Origin: Epiperipatus broadwayi
Lineage: Eukaryota > Onychophora > Udeonychophora > Euonychophora > Peripatidae
Assembly: GCA_028023455.1 (NCBI GenBank)
Contig: JAQFVV010000013.1
Location: forward strand, 4,590,001-4,654,000
Reading direction: 5' to 3'
Length of the DNA: 64,000 nucleotides
Every line of letters starts with the position of its first letter. Positions within the stretch are counted from its first letter, which is position 1. The position numbers and the translations under genes are program-made. The notes below the pieces were generated by a model. It searched no databases and was not told the DNA's origin. It was given only the letters and a program-made list of their open reading frames with translations. Positions 37,469 to 47,944 of the stretch are shown here, one piece after another.

Positions 37469-37814
37469 AGAAATAAATTATATTAAACTGCATTGAAAAG
37501 TATTTATATAAGGTTAATATGGTATTGTATTTATTATTTCCCATATTATTAATGGTCTATTAGCTAAGATACATATTGCTATGTCCTGATTCATATTATA
37601 GGGCACCTAGAAAAAGTGATAAATATATACACAAAAACGATGAAATAAATTATACATTAATTAATTATAGGCATACACAATGATAATTTTGGTTTAATAT
37701 ATGTATATTGTTTCCGCCAATTACTTAAGACAAAAAATCATTGCTTAAACTGTTCTATAAAGTTCAAACTATTTGGAAAGGTGTATGTTACCTCTATTAA
37801 AAAGTCATAAAATT

Positions 37815-38110
37815 AAACCCTGGACAAAGCCCTTGAGACATTCATAAAATAAAAATAAGATCAAGGCGATCTGTTTAGTCCCTAGTTGGCTTGTTTACCT
37901 ACAGAAGTGAGGTCCACCAATGATTTTCCACTGTTTCAGGAGCATGATAAGAAGTGAAATCCTGAAGAAAAAAAAGGATAAAACTATTTATCTCTCTCTC
38001 TCTAGCTTTTATACCCCTTTCTTTTCTTCTTCTGGAGTAACTATTTTTACTGCAAAATCCAGATGGGAGGTATTTTCTTATTTTGTTGGTTTTAATTGGT
38101 TACATTGATT
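37815..38110. repeat. Dispersed repeat, copy 1
   Basis: Resembles 38430-38660: both have a block like CTGTTTAATTCCCTAGT, then CTTCAGGAG or CTACAGAAG, CCTGAA followed by an A-rich run, and CTTCTTCTGGAGTA. The 62-codon open frame at 37920-38108 is likely fortuitous. Family unknown. Confidence 0.45.
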
Positions 38111-38429
38111 ATAACAATAGATTCATTATTTTTTTATCTACTCGCAAATCACTTAAATTTGTATAAACAAAATTTATATCCCAATAAATTTAATTATGAT
38201 TTTTTTTTTCTCTTTTATCTCTAGAAATATACAAGCTAAATTTATTTCTACAATTATCCTAATTAAAAGATTATCTCTATAAGAATTTATTTCCCATACA
38301 AGTTAATTTATTTCTAAATCAGTTTAATAAAATAAGTTTATTTTTAATAAATTCAATCAAACTACATATTTTACACATATGATAGTATGTATGATAGTAT
38401 AACTTTCTACTATCTTCAAGTTTTTTTTT

Positions 38430-38660
38430 TGTGTGGCCCTTTAGACTTATAAAATCATAGGTAAGAAATGACCTGTTTAATTCCCTAGTCATCTTGATGA
38501 CCTTCAGGAGTTAAGATCTGATAAAGATGTCTCCTGCTGATTTTCTTCTACTGCTTCATGTCATCTGCTTCCAAAACTGACCTGAAAGACGAAAAAGATA
38601 GCATTTCTTCTTTTACGGTTTATATATCTTTCCATTCTTTTATTCTTCTGGAGTATTTCA
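38430..38660. repeat. Dispersed repeat, copy 2
   Basis: See 37815-38110: same block order (CTGTTTAATTCCCTAGTC at about 38472, CCTGAAAGACG at about 38581, ATTCTTCTGGAGTATTTC at about 38641). About 65-70 percent similar by eye. Confidence 0.45.
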
Positions 38661-39660
38661 GCCAATGGGTTGGTTCCAGATTGTAAGTGTTTTATCAATT
38701 CAATTAATTCAGATCTGACTTTGATTAATTTGCACTAATTAAATTTCTTCTGTTATAAGAAATATTTTACTTTCAATGACAATCTCTTTCATTTTTATAC
38801 AAAGCATTTTAAAAGTAAATAATTTATTCAAAGTTTATTTTTTCTTGCTTTGAATTTTATTCTCAAATATTTATTATTTCCATACATAAATTTCACTTAG
38901 TATCATATATTCTTTTAACATCTTATCATAATTTATTCAATAATATCCAGTTCTCAAATAACTCATATTTTGATAACTTAAATATTATGACTCACATGTG
39001 TAACAGCATACTTTTTCACCAACTCTATGACATTTACTGTAAACTTTAGTAAGTAATATAGATGTCAAATGATAATGCTTAAAACAACAATATGTAAACT
39101 AGAATTATACAATAAGAGTTGTGACAAATTTTGATTTATATCAAATCCTGGCCATATAATTGAGGTGTTTATAGTTATTAAAAATCTAAAAATACCATAG
39201 TATAAAGAAATTGAATTAGATTCAGATATGCTAACTAGCTTAGATTAAAAACATTCGTATACTTTTCAGTTTGGGCTGATAAACTGATAATTTAAAATAA
39301 AGGTAAATAATAGCATCTGGAAGAGGGTGCATTAGATTGAGGTTTTAAATACACTATTCCAAGATACAAAGCTCCACATAAATAAAAGCCAAAAGCTTCA
39401 AATTAGTCTGGGGAAATTGGATAGGATAATGCACTAATATGCTGTTTAAAACTTTTAATTTATATATTAATCCCTTTCTATTAATAAAAGATTTTTTTAA
39501 AAGTTATTATTTGATCCAATGACAAAAAATATTTTTAATCAGTTCAATTTTTTTCTTTGTACTTACAATATTTAGTTCTTTACTTCTCCCTTTACTTATT
39601 CTAAATTTTTTTAGAAAGTATTGTAATTAATTCAATCTCGACAACTATTCTAGACATCCT
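38661..39660. other. AT-rich intronic stretch
   Basis: No recognisable feature. Confidence 0.4.
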
Positions 39661-39674
39661 CACCCGAGTACAAA

Positions 39675-39960
39675 AATTAAACAAGGCAAAATTCTCCATA
39701 CAGTAGTGCCACCCTGTGCCAACCAGAATAATCAATGGATGCCAGAAGGCTTGTGCATAAAATCCCTACCTAGTGCCTACTCATCCAATATCCCCAGATT
39801 AGTTTCTGGCTTGTGGCCTTCGTCAGTGAGGAGTCTTGGATCTGAGAGCACTGACACCTAGATTTTAGGATATAATGCAACCTTCCAGCAGCCACCTTTT
39901 ATCTCTACTTAACTACAAAACTATGAAAATGAAATTTGAAAACACAATAATATTTTCAAT
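39675..39960. repeat. Repeat unit related to the hairpin at 40081-40303
   Basis: 39675-39750 matches 40134-40208 in direct orientation (AACAAGGCAAAATTCTCCAT, AGTAGTGCCACCCTGT and CAGAAGGC shared). From there it continues with unique, G+C-richer sequence that includes a hammerhead-like motif on the minus strand. It looks like the unfolded parent of the hairpin. Confidence 0.6.
39790..39826 (-). ncRNA. Hammerhead-like motif in the 39.7-kb repeat
   Basis: Minus strand CTGACGA (39826-39820), stem II GGC-CACAA-GCC with A opposite A at its base, and GAAAC (39806-39802). CTGANGA plus GAAA fits the conserved core. No clear stem III followed by GUH is visible, and CCAGA...TCTGG could form a competing hairpin. 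Confidence 0.3.
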
Positions 39961-40080
39961 CTAAGCTCAATCGCTTATATAGTTATATGGATCTGAATTC
40001 AGTTCAGCACCCATACATTTTGGTGTCTTTGGCTCTTTAACAACCATAGACACCACGATCCTATTAGGCAAGATTGGTGT

Positions 40081-40303
40081 TAAACTACTAAACATCACAT
40101 GATCAGCATCTCTTATACTATCACATAATTGTTATTAAACAAGGCAAAACTCTCCATACAGTAGTGCCACCCTGTTCCAACCAGAGTAATCAATGGATTC
40201 CAGAAGGCACAGGGTGGCACTACTATATGGAGAGTTTTGCCTTGTTTAATAACAATTATGTGCTAGTATAAGAGATGGTGATCATGTGATGTTTAGTGGT
40301 TTA
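40081..40303. repeat. Foldback hairpin, 94-bp arms with 35-base loop
   Basis: Arms 40081-40174 and 40210-40303 are reverse complements of equal length with about five mismatches. The loop (40175-40209) is homologous to 39717-39751. Transcribed, it would form a long imperfect RNA hairpin. Confidence 0.85.
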
Positions 40304-40671
40304 ATACAAAAATTCAAAATATATATTTTGACATATGTTCAGAATCCTTCCACAATGCTAAACTTTCCATACAATGAGATACTATGCTTTAAATGAAAAC
40401 AAATGACCATAAAGTATTTCACGTACTTCACTCATGAATTTAAATAATACCTTGATTTTGATACAGATTTTATAATAGAAAACTTGAGAAACTCAAGGAA
40501 ACTTTTAGACTAATATGTTTCAGTGGTTGAAATATATTTATAAAATCTATATTAATAATAAAGCAAAATTATATCTATAAATTAAAGCTTTTTTTTTTTT
40601 TTTTAAATTATAGCACACTTTATTTAATACTTTTATAAAATAAAAAGTCTTAAAACTCAAATCACATTTAC

Positions 40672-40819
40672 TTATATGATATAAGACTAGGGTTGACCAT
40701 ATGGAACTCAAGTTCTTCTGAATAATTGAACTCTTTCATAGAAGGAAGTTTTCCTATGCCATCATTACTGAACCATTTGCCTAATATCCATGATAAACCT
40801 TCTAAGGTTGTGGAAGTCG
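40672..40819 (-). CDS. Nitrobindin/THAP4-like gene, internal exon 1 (of those found)
   Basis: A 148-bp exon on the minus strand. The acceptor is a T-rich tract ending TTTCTAG (AG at 40821-40820); the donor is AA|GTAAAT from 40671. After two bases finishing a codon begun upstream come 48 codons from TSTTLEGLSWILGKWFSNDG to NPSLISY plus two bases (AA). The L-S-W-I-L-G-x-W opening followed by LPSMKEFNYSEELEF matches the first strands of nitrobindin-type domains (G-x-W ... Y-P-T-I ... Y-x-E-E). The glycine-rich turn is GIGKLPS rather than the usual G-x-G-x-Y-P-T. This fold binds heme and, in THAP4 and plant/bacterial relatives, isomerises peroxynitrite. An upstream exon with the start codon must exist; I could not identify it. 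No THAP zinc finger was seen. Confidence 0.88.
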
Positions 40820-41424
40820 CTAGAAAAAAACAAAACAACAATAAATGATTAAGAAAAAAAAATAGAAAAAAAAAATACAAATAAAATAAATATCTTAACT
40901 GTAATCAAACAATGTTTAGTTAATTTCTTAAAATTGCATTAAAGCACAAACTTTAATGAATAATTGTTTTCAGATTACAAAAGACTGGAAGGTTTGATTA
41001 CTATTATTATTGTTTGTAACACATATAGCAGGAGGCTTTTTATTACATTCCCTATATTTAAAATAAATATAATACAACATTTTAGCTACACGAAAGATAA
41101 AGATTTGTTCTTCTATCATTTTACAGTCCTTGCTTCTCTTCTTTCCAAAGAAAAAATAATCAATTCTCTTCTTTTCCACTTTTGAAAAATCAGGCTTTTT
41201 CAATAGTAAACCCAATAGCAGTATTAGTGATCTTTAGTACATATATTTCTCTTTACATCTCTCTTACAAAACTCATTAAATAAAAATAAAAAAATTAGAA
41301 AAATTATTTGTATATATCTAAGGTTTTTGATAAAGTCTATCACTTCTAGTAAACTTCTATCTATTGACTTTTTGAATTGAAAAAATATTGTACTCAATTA
41401 TCTTTCTAATAGTTTTAAAAATGC
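40820..41424. other. AT-rich intronic stretch
   Basis: Overlapping open frames on both strands at 40964-41215 are low-complexity, without family signature. Confidence 0.4.
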
Positions 41425-41720
41425 TTTACAACCACCAAGCTTACATAAAAGTGATCAGGTCTTTTAATTAAATCTTGTAAAGTTTGTTTTATCATAGTTT
41501 TTCTCCATTTTCTAACATTATACAGTGATTTAATAATTTTGGGAGTAATATTGGCCATAAAAAGCACTGCTGGTTTTCTTTCAGCCTGGAATGAATTGCT
41601 TTCATTATTTTCTTATATAGGATCTTTTGACTGCAGTTGTTATGAGTTTATTTAATTTATTATCATAAGAAAAAGGAATTGGAGAAATTCTATTAATATT
41701 CCATTCTAATTTGGGTACTT

Positions 41721-41925
41721 AAGTATTTTTCTTGCTATGACATATTACCCCAAAGACGTACTACTCTAATATTCCAATCTTTAAGATAATGTCTCTTAGT
41801 GATTTCCGGACAATGTTAATCGCTAAAATTTGTCCAAAGATCACATGGAAGCATTACATTAAAGATTGAAAGATTAGAGTAGTACATCTTTGGGATAATA
41901 CATCATAGCAAGAAAAATAATAAAG
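41721..41925. mobile_element. Palindromic MITE, left copy
   Basis: Ends pair as AAGTATTTTTCTTGCTATGA / TCATAGCAAGAAAAATAATA and CAAAGACGTACTACTCTAAT / ATTAGAGTAGTACATCTTTG. The arms are about 80 bp and the centre about 45 bp. Confidence 0.7.
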
Positions 41926-42010
41926 AAGCCAGCCATCTGGTAGACATCACATGCCATGTTTCTCCTTTCTGAAAAAAAAATTACTATAATAAATAATTAG
42001 TATAAGACGT

Positions 42011-42485
42011 GTAATAACAAGAATAATAAAAAAATAATACTAACGTCAGACATACCAAAAATAATAGTAAAGAAGAAATCTAATAGCAAGAATAATATAC
42101 AAGAAGATATCTAATAGCAAGAAAAATACGAAAGAAGACATCTAATAGCAAGAATAATACGAAAGAAGACTTCTAATAGCAAGAATAATACTAAAGAAGA
42201 TTTTAATAGCAAAAAAAATACGAAAGAAAACATCTAATAGCAAGAAAAATATGAAAGAAGACATCTAATAGCAAGAAAAATATGAAAGAAGACATATAAT
42301 AGCAAGAATAATATTAAAGAAGACATCTAATAGTAAGAATAATACTAAAAAAGACATGTAATAGCAAGAGTAATACTAAAGAAGACATCCGGTATTAATT
42401 CTAAAGAAAATTTCTAATAGCAAGAATAATACTAAATAATACATCCAGTAGACATAGCAAGAATAATACTAAAGAAGCCATGTCA
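42011..42485 (+). repeat. 31-bp minisatellite, about twelve units
   Basis: The repeated block has TAATAGCAAGAATAATACT then AAAGAAGACATC. Units differ by single substitutions. The block resembles the terminus of the flanking MITE (CATAGCAAGAAAAATACTAA followed by AGAAGCC), so the array may have been born from a MITE end. Confidence 0.85.
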
Positions 42486-42950
42486 TAGGGAAAAAAATAT
42501 TGGATAGTGCAATGTTTGTCGTTCCTCAGAAAAAAAAATTACATGTGCCAAAAAAAAAACATAAATTAATAGTAATTTACTAAAATTATTGTAAATTCAA
42601 ATTGACAAAATAATTGCAGAAAAATTGATAAGAATGTGTAAAAAACACTCTTCCCGATATTATGGAAATCTATCATACAATGGAAATGGCAGACGTAAAA
42701 AAAAGTCATCTCATAGGAAAAATATTGGACGGCGCCATGTTTGTCGTTCCTTGAAAAAAAGAAAATTACATGCACCAAAAAAAATACATAAATTAATAGT
42801 AATTTACTAAAATTATTGTAAATTCAAATTGACTACAAAATAATTGCAGAAAAATGTATAAAAAATATTTGTAATTTTAAAATTAAAGACAATAAAAAAC
42901 ACTTTTCCCAATATAGTGCGAGTCTGTCATACAGTGAAAATGGCAGATGT
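42484..42950 (+). repeat. Tandem duplication, two units of about 230 bp
   Basis: TCATAGG...AATATTGGA...CCATGTTTGTCGTTCC at 42711 repeats 42484; both continue into CATAAATTAATAGTAATTTA and AAATTCAAATTGAC. The small open frames inside are low-complexity. Confidence 0.75.
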
Positions 42951-43639
42951 AAAAAATATATTAATTAAAAAGTATTATATAAAATTATGAAATTAAAAGT
43001 GTAGTCTTTTTTTAATGAAAATAAGGATAATTTATATAAAAAAAATGGAAAAGAAGACAACGAAACAAAAGAAGCAAAATAAAAAATAACCTAAAAGGTA
43101 GTACATAAAATTATGAAATGTTTTTTTTTAATAAAAATTAGAATAATTTCTAAGGAAAATGTGAAAGCAAGCATTACATATATATGGAAATATGTTTAAC
43201 TATGTTTAAAATAATACCACAATTATCACTACAAAATAAAAAATAACCTATAATGGCAACATACAAAAACGTCTTAAAAGCTACTATATTTAATTATTAA
43301 GAAACAAAATGAAAATTACTTACAAATAACAGCGGTGGAAAATTACTATAATATCATCCAATTGACAGTTAAAAACTCACTCTATATAGTAATATAATAT
43401 CCATATTAAATATGAAATATATGAAAATATTCTCATATGATCAAAAAAATCACTGTGCTCATGCCGATATCAAAACTGCAAAAGACAGAGAAATGACAAA
43501 ATTTCCCATATCTCATGGGTCACCAAGATCAAAAAATCATTCCTATGGATTAGTCATGCCAGTGTCTTTGTTGCCATGATATCGTTTGTCTAATCTTCGA
43601 TAAAATCTTACCGGCATCATAGCAAGAAAAATACTAAAC
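42951..43639. other. AT-rich interior of the foldback element
   Basis: No recognisable feature. Confidence 0.4.
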
Positions 43640-43652
43640 TACGGGCTGGCTT

Positions 43653-43860
43653 CTTTATTATTTTTCTTGCTATGATGTATTATCTCGAAGACATACTACT
43701 CTAATCTTTCAATCTTTAACATAATGCCTCCATGTGATCTTTAGACAAATTTTAGTGATTAACATTGTCCGGAAATCACTAGGAGATATTATCTTAAAGA
43801 TCAGAAGATTAGAGTAGTACGTCTTTGGGGTAATACATCATAACAAGAAAAATACTAAAG
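43653..43860. mobile_element. Palindromic MITE, right copy
   Basis: Same palindrome as 41721-41925 in opposite orientation; GATTTCCGGACAATGTTAA is shared in the centre. Confidence 0.7.
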
Positions 43861-44399
43861 TACCCAAATTAGAATGGAATATTAATAGAATTTCTCAGAT
43901 TCCTTCTCATGATAATAAGTTAAATAAATTCATAACAACTGCAGCCAAAAGATCCTATATAAAAAAATAATGAAAGCAATTCATTCCAGGCTGAAAGAAA
44001 ACCAGCAGTGCTTTTTATGGCCAATAATACTCCCAAAATTATTAAATCACTGTACAATGTTAGAAAATGGAGAAAAACTATGGTAAAACAAACTTTACAC
44101 GATCTAATTAAAAGACCTGGTCACTTTTATGTAAGCTTGGTGGTTGTAGAGAATTTTTAAAACTATTACTATTTCCAATCTTATATATCAAACTTTTTTA
44201 CAATGTTTCTCTAATATCAATTTAATGAAACAGATGTTGAACTTGCTCTTGATATATCAGGGAAGCCATCAAGAGTAGATAGTATACTTTCAGAATTTCT
44301 AAAAAAATTATGATTTAAAACTAGTTATTAATAAAACCATTTAGCAACATTATTCATACAGAAACTATTTATAATTTTCTACTTCTTTCTTTTCCTATG

Positions 44400-45480
44400 T
44401 ATTGATTTCTACTTTAACATTTCACACCATTTACACCTTTCTTAAACACTTTATCAATACTTTTTATTTACATCAAACTCAGTTTCGACTGTCCTGCATT
44501 CATCATCAGAGCAATAATATTCAAATACATAATTATACAATTAAGACACTTATACACATATTCATATACATAATTAAATACACAATATAAACAAAAATAA
44601 ATATACATTTTAATCTGACCATTATAAACAATCATTTCCCATTTTATTACCTTACTCTTAAAAAAATTCTATCAATATTTATTTTATATCAATTTATTTT
44701 ATATCACTTTATTTTATTTTTTTAAAATATTATTTATTATAATTATAAACTTTAACAGTTATTCTACTATTTAATACTTATTATTGTCATTTTACTTATA
44801 TTAGAAATCAACCTCTAATCTTTTCTTATTTTTATTAAATATTTTATAATTATCAATTAACTTTTCCCACATTACAAATTATTTTTTTTACATTACAAAA
44901 ATTACCTACCTCTTCACAATCCTGTTTCCCAAACCCAACTGACTAAATTTTCAAAAATTGTACACTTGTTTAACACCCCCTCTATTGTCATTTTCTTTAA
45001 CTTTATTCTTTTAACATTTTTCAAATTCTAACTATTATTAATAATAATTGTTTATAAAATTATTGTTTTATCCCAAAATCCCTATTAAGATTTGGTTTTA
45101 TATTCTTAATCAAGATTGCTTCTTTAATTTCCTATCCCTTCTATTATTTGTATAATAAATCATTTTTATACTATCTTTCTCAAACCTATGACTGTTTCTA
45201 ATGAATGCAAATAATTAGGTGATCTCTTATCATATTTATGTTTAATTAATCTTGTATAAAATTAAATTCTTTGTTTCTCCCACATAATTAGTTTTTATAT
45301 TTTTACTTTTACATGATTTGCATTCAATTTTATATTTTTTCTACTTTTCTCACATACTTATTATCTAATATATTAAGCATATTCTTCCATCTTTTATTTA
45401 CTATTTTAAATTTTATTACATTATTAAACTTTTTGTTAATTCTAATATTTATTTTATTCATATTTTTTACAAAATTCAAG
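44400..45480 (-). pseudogene. Penelope-like element, family 3: GIY-YIG domain and 3' region
   Basis: Minus strand, decayed. About 45350-45270 has VYKIECKSCKSKN then TNYVGETKN, the GIY-YIG signature. About 45155-45080 has KLKEAILIKNIKPNLNRDFG, the typical endonuclease C terminus in which conserved Glu and Asn residues occur. Frameshifts intervene. The 3' non-coding part (45040-44400) includes a hammerhead-like motif and is homologous to the inverted pair at 36957-37545. Confidence 0.7.
44480..44509 (-). ncRNA. Hammerhead-like motif, copy c
   Basis: Minus strand CTGATGA (44509-44503) ... GGACAGTC, GAAAC (44486-44482). It aligns with the motifs at 37029-37057 and 37430-37468, but the first side of stem II has changed (AATGC) and pairs less well. 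Confidence 0.35.
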
Positions 45481-45600
45481 AATATATAGAGCTTGGAATT
45501 ATTGCTCAAATAAGGAAGATTATAGAAAACAGGTAGAATTGATAATTAAAGAGTTTAGAGATAATGAATATCCAGAAAGAGTTATAGAAGTATAAAAAAA
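45480..45600 (+). pseudogene. Penelope-like RT C-terminal fragment (family 3)
   Basis: Plus-strand frame with RAWNYCSNKEDYRKQVELII then FRDNEYPERVIEV and a stop. The R-A-x-x-x-C-S ... N-x-Y-P pattern is typical of the region after the RT core in Penelope-like and related proteins. It abuts the minus-strand GIY-YIG relic head to head. Confidence 0.6.
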
Positions 45601-45714
45601 TCAGAAGAGAAATTTAATAAAAATAATGGGATAGTATATAGGAAGAATAAAATAGATAGGAATAAATATATAGGTATTAAAACTTATAATAATAGTATTG
45701 CAAATGCAGCAGCA

Positions 45715-47480
45715 AAAACTTAAGATGTAACAATTGTGGAAAGGTGGGCCATCTAAAAAGGGTTTTTCACACCAAAACTAATAAATCTAAAGAAACAAAT
45801 GAGTTTCCAAGAAACAAAATGAGAAATTCTGGGTGGGTTTCACAGATATCCATAAAGCTGACAAAAAAAAAAAAACAGAAACAAATAATGCTGATAGTGA
45901 AAATATGCAGAAAACCATAGTGGAGCAAACATGTTTATAACATCACATTAAGTGCAGAACTAAAAAAATACAAAACCGAAAATTGAAAGTATGGGGATAA
46001 AGGCAAGAGATGCAAATGGTGAAATCCCAATGAGATAGAGTGCTCAGTGTAGTGGTAACCACAGACTATTGTTGCGGAACCTAAATTTATATATTGTAAA
46101 AAAAATATAACACCATTGATCAATAAAGAATGATTTGCACCATTAAGGATTAAAATATGCCTTTGAAATAATGTGCACATAGAAAAAGTAAAGTATAATT
46201 TGCCAAAACTATATACCCAGTGAAATAGGGAAAATTAAACACAAAACCTATTGAGGCCAACTGTAGCGAGGGAATAAAACACTCAAAATAAACCTAGAAA
46301 AGTTCTGAGACCCTGTTTGAAAATAAATTTTTTAGATCATTAGGGAATCTGAATCAATCACCAACAAAACTTCAGCCAACTGGACTTGGAGGAAGCCATA
46401 GAATACAAAACACTGATTGGGTGGATTAGAAATGGATGACCTAGTAGATACCCATCTTATCTACACCTATCATTATGGTTGGCTTGCCAACAACTGTCAA
46501 TCGTGAATGGATATATTATAAATGGCGACCAAACTAATTCACCAAGGATATCCTAATGTAATGAGAGTAAAAGCTCTTGCTCATAGCTACTTATACTTGC
46601 TAAGCATGAGCAATGACAAAGAAAAGTGCGGATTTTGTTAGTCAACTGCAAACTCACCCCAGAAAAAGTATTCACCATAGCTTAAAGAAAATAGACAGCG
46701 AAACCAAGTACATATTGACCATTGTAGTCCAATAGATGGCAATATTATATTTGTATTAATACATCCTGCTTCTAAGTAGGCAGAATATAATCTTATAAAA
46801 AATATGAGTGCCAAAGAAACTATATGCCTACTTAACGAAGTCTTTACTTATCATGGTTCTATTAAAGTAATGTGACTGAATTCACATCAAAAGAAGGTAA
46901 AGCCTTTTTGGGAGAGTGGGGAGTACTTCCTATCATTCCAAATCAAATAAATGGCAGAAAGGCAGTGCAACAATTGAAGTCAGCTCTAAATAGACCAAGT
47001 TATCCAAGCATCAAAGAAATTCTGAATGTAGCGATGCTGCACCAACACATCACGGCATCTACAGCCACCAGTAAATCACTGGAAGAATTATTGATGGAAA
47101 GGAAATTAAGAAACAAACTGTCCATTCCCATGCCTAAGAAGGAACAACCAATAAAAATTCAAATAAATAACTATACCACTGGAGAAAAGATGTGGATAAA
47201 AGATAACCTTCATAAATTGTGGATCAGAGCCAAATAAAGAAAGTAATTTCAAAGCACAACATAGAAGTGCAAATCTCTACAGGAATTATCTACAAATGCC
47301 ATATACATCATACTAGAAAATCTTCGGCTGAAACAAATGTAGACATTAATGCTGAAATTTATAAAAATCTGAAAAATAAAAAAAACATACAAGATTGTGC
47401 AAGGGCTCATGTTATTACTGATACTGAACCAGAAGTATGGGCCCACAACCAAATGCTACAGAATATCTGAGTAACAAAAG
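45715..47480 (+). pseudogene. Ty3/Gypsy (K02A2.6/Mag-like) gag-pol relic
   Basis: Plus strand, heavily decayed. At 45723-45770, RCNNCGKVGHLKRVFH is a CCHC zinc knuckle whose last Cys is replaced. PR and RT are mostly deleted or unreadable (45800-46500). At 46540-46650, IHQGYPNVMRVKALAHSYLY then CGFC is the His2Cys2 integrase N terminus. At 46715-46860, HIDHCSPIDGNIIFVLIHPA is the integrase core with its first Asp. At 46872-47237 an open frame (TEFTSKEGKAFLGEWG, then INGRKAVQQLKSALNR and GEKMWIKDN) covers the rest of the core and the C-terminal region, continued in another frame to 47470 (GIIYKCHIHHTRK). The final catalytic region reads NGRKAV without the usual Glu. It belongs to an element other than the minus-strand one to its right. 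Confidence 0.8.
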
Positions 47481-47944
47481 ACTTTAACATCAACAACAAC
47501 CTCCAGCTTATCTAAAAGACTATATTTGCTACTCCAGAGAAAATTAAAATAGACAGTCTACACAGTTTCTCAGGAGTAGGAAGAGGTAGTGCTGTGTGTG
47601 AACATTAGAATAGGAAGTGTTAATGTGTTAAAAAAGACAAGTATATATATAGAAATAGAAAATGGAATGAGCAGACAATTAATGAACTAAGAACTGTGTG
47701 TGTTCTATAAATACATATTACCTAATTATTCTGTGTCTTCTACATTGGTGTCAACATGCATCCAAAAGCTGAGTGGATTCTCAACCAAGTAGAATCCCCA
47801 CTGAAGGTGAAGAAAAAGTATTTAGGTATAAGAGGCCAACCCGGTCTTTATTATAACTTCTATTTGCCTTATAGTTCTAATTGTAATTAATAATTACTAC
47901 ACTAATTATCTATCTGTAGTACTAATTGCCATATATATATATTT
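47481..47944. other. Spacer ending in an AT microsatellite
   Basis: No gene recognised. The last bases form (AT)n directly against the LTR at 47945. A similar (AT)n lies just right of the other LTR at 61369. Confidence 0.5.

Larger units (their letters stand above)
36957..37545. mobile_element. Head-to-head pair of Penelope family 3 3' ends (inverted repeat, arms about 260 bp)
   Basis: The left arm (36957-37215) and right arm (37278-37545) are reverse complements at roughly 85-90 percent. Both share blocks such as TACTTTTCAATGCA, AATATAATTTATTTCTCC and CTATGCATACA. They meet over about 60 bp of A-rich sequence. The arms are homologous to the 3' region of the Penelope relic at 44.4-45.5 kb (shared CTGATGA...GGACAGT...GAAA block and ATTATACAATTAA), so they are read as coding-free terminal copies of that family. 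Confidence 0.65.
41425..44150. mobile_element. Large inverted repeat (foldback), arms about 510 bp
   Basis: The left arm (41425-41935) and right arm (43640-44150) are reverse complements at roughly 90 percent, both containing TTTCAGCCTGGAATGAATTG, AAAAAGCACTGCTGGTTTTC and their surroundings. About 1.7 kb lies between, mostly tandem repeats. Each arm contains a 205-bp palindrome at its inner end. The coding potential of the arms is unclear; I recognised no domain. Confidence 0.75.

Noticed and set aside
42011-42485. CRISPR-like array
   Set aside because: Units are contiguous 31-bp tandem copies without unique spacers, in a eukaryotic setting.
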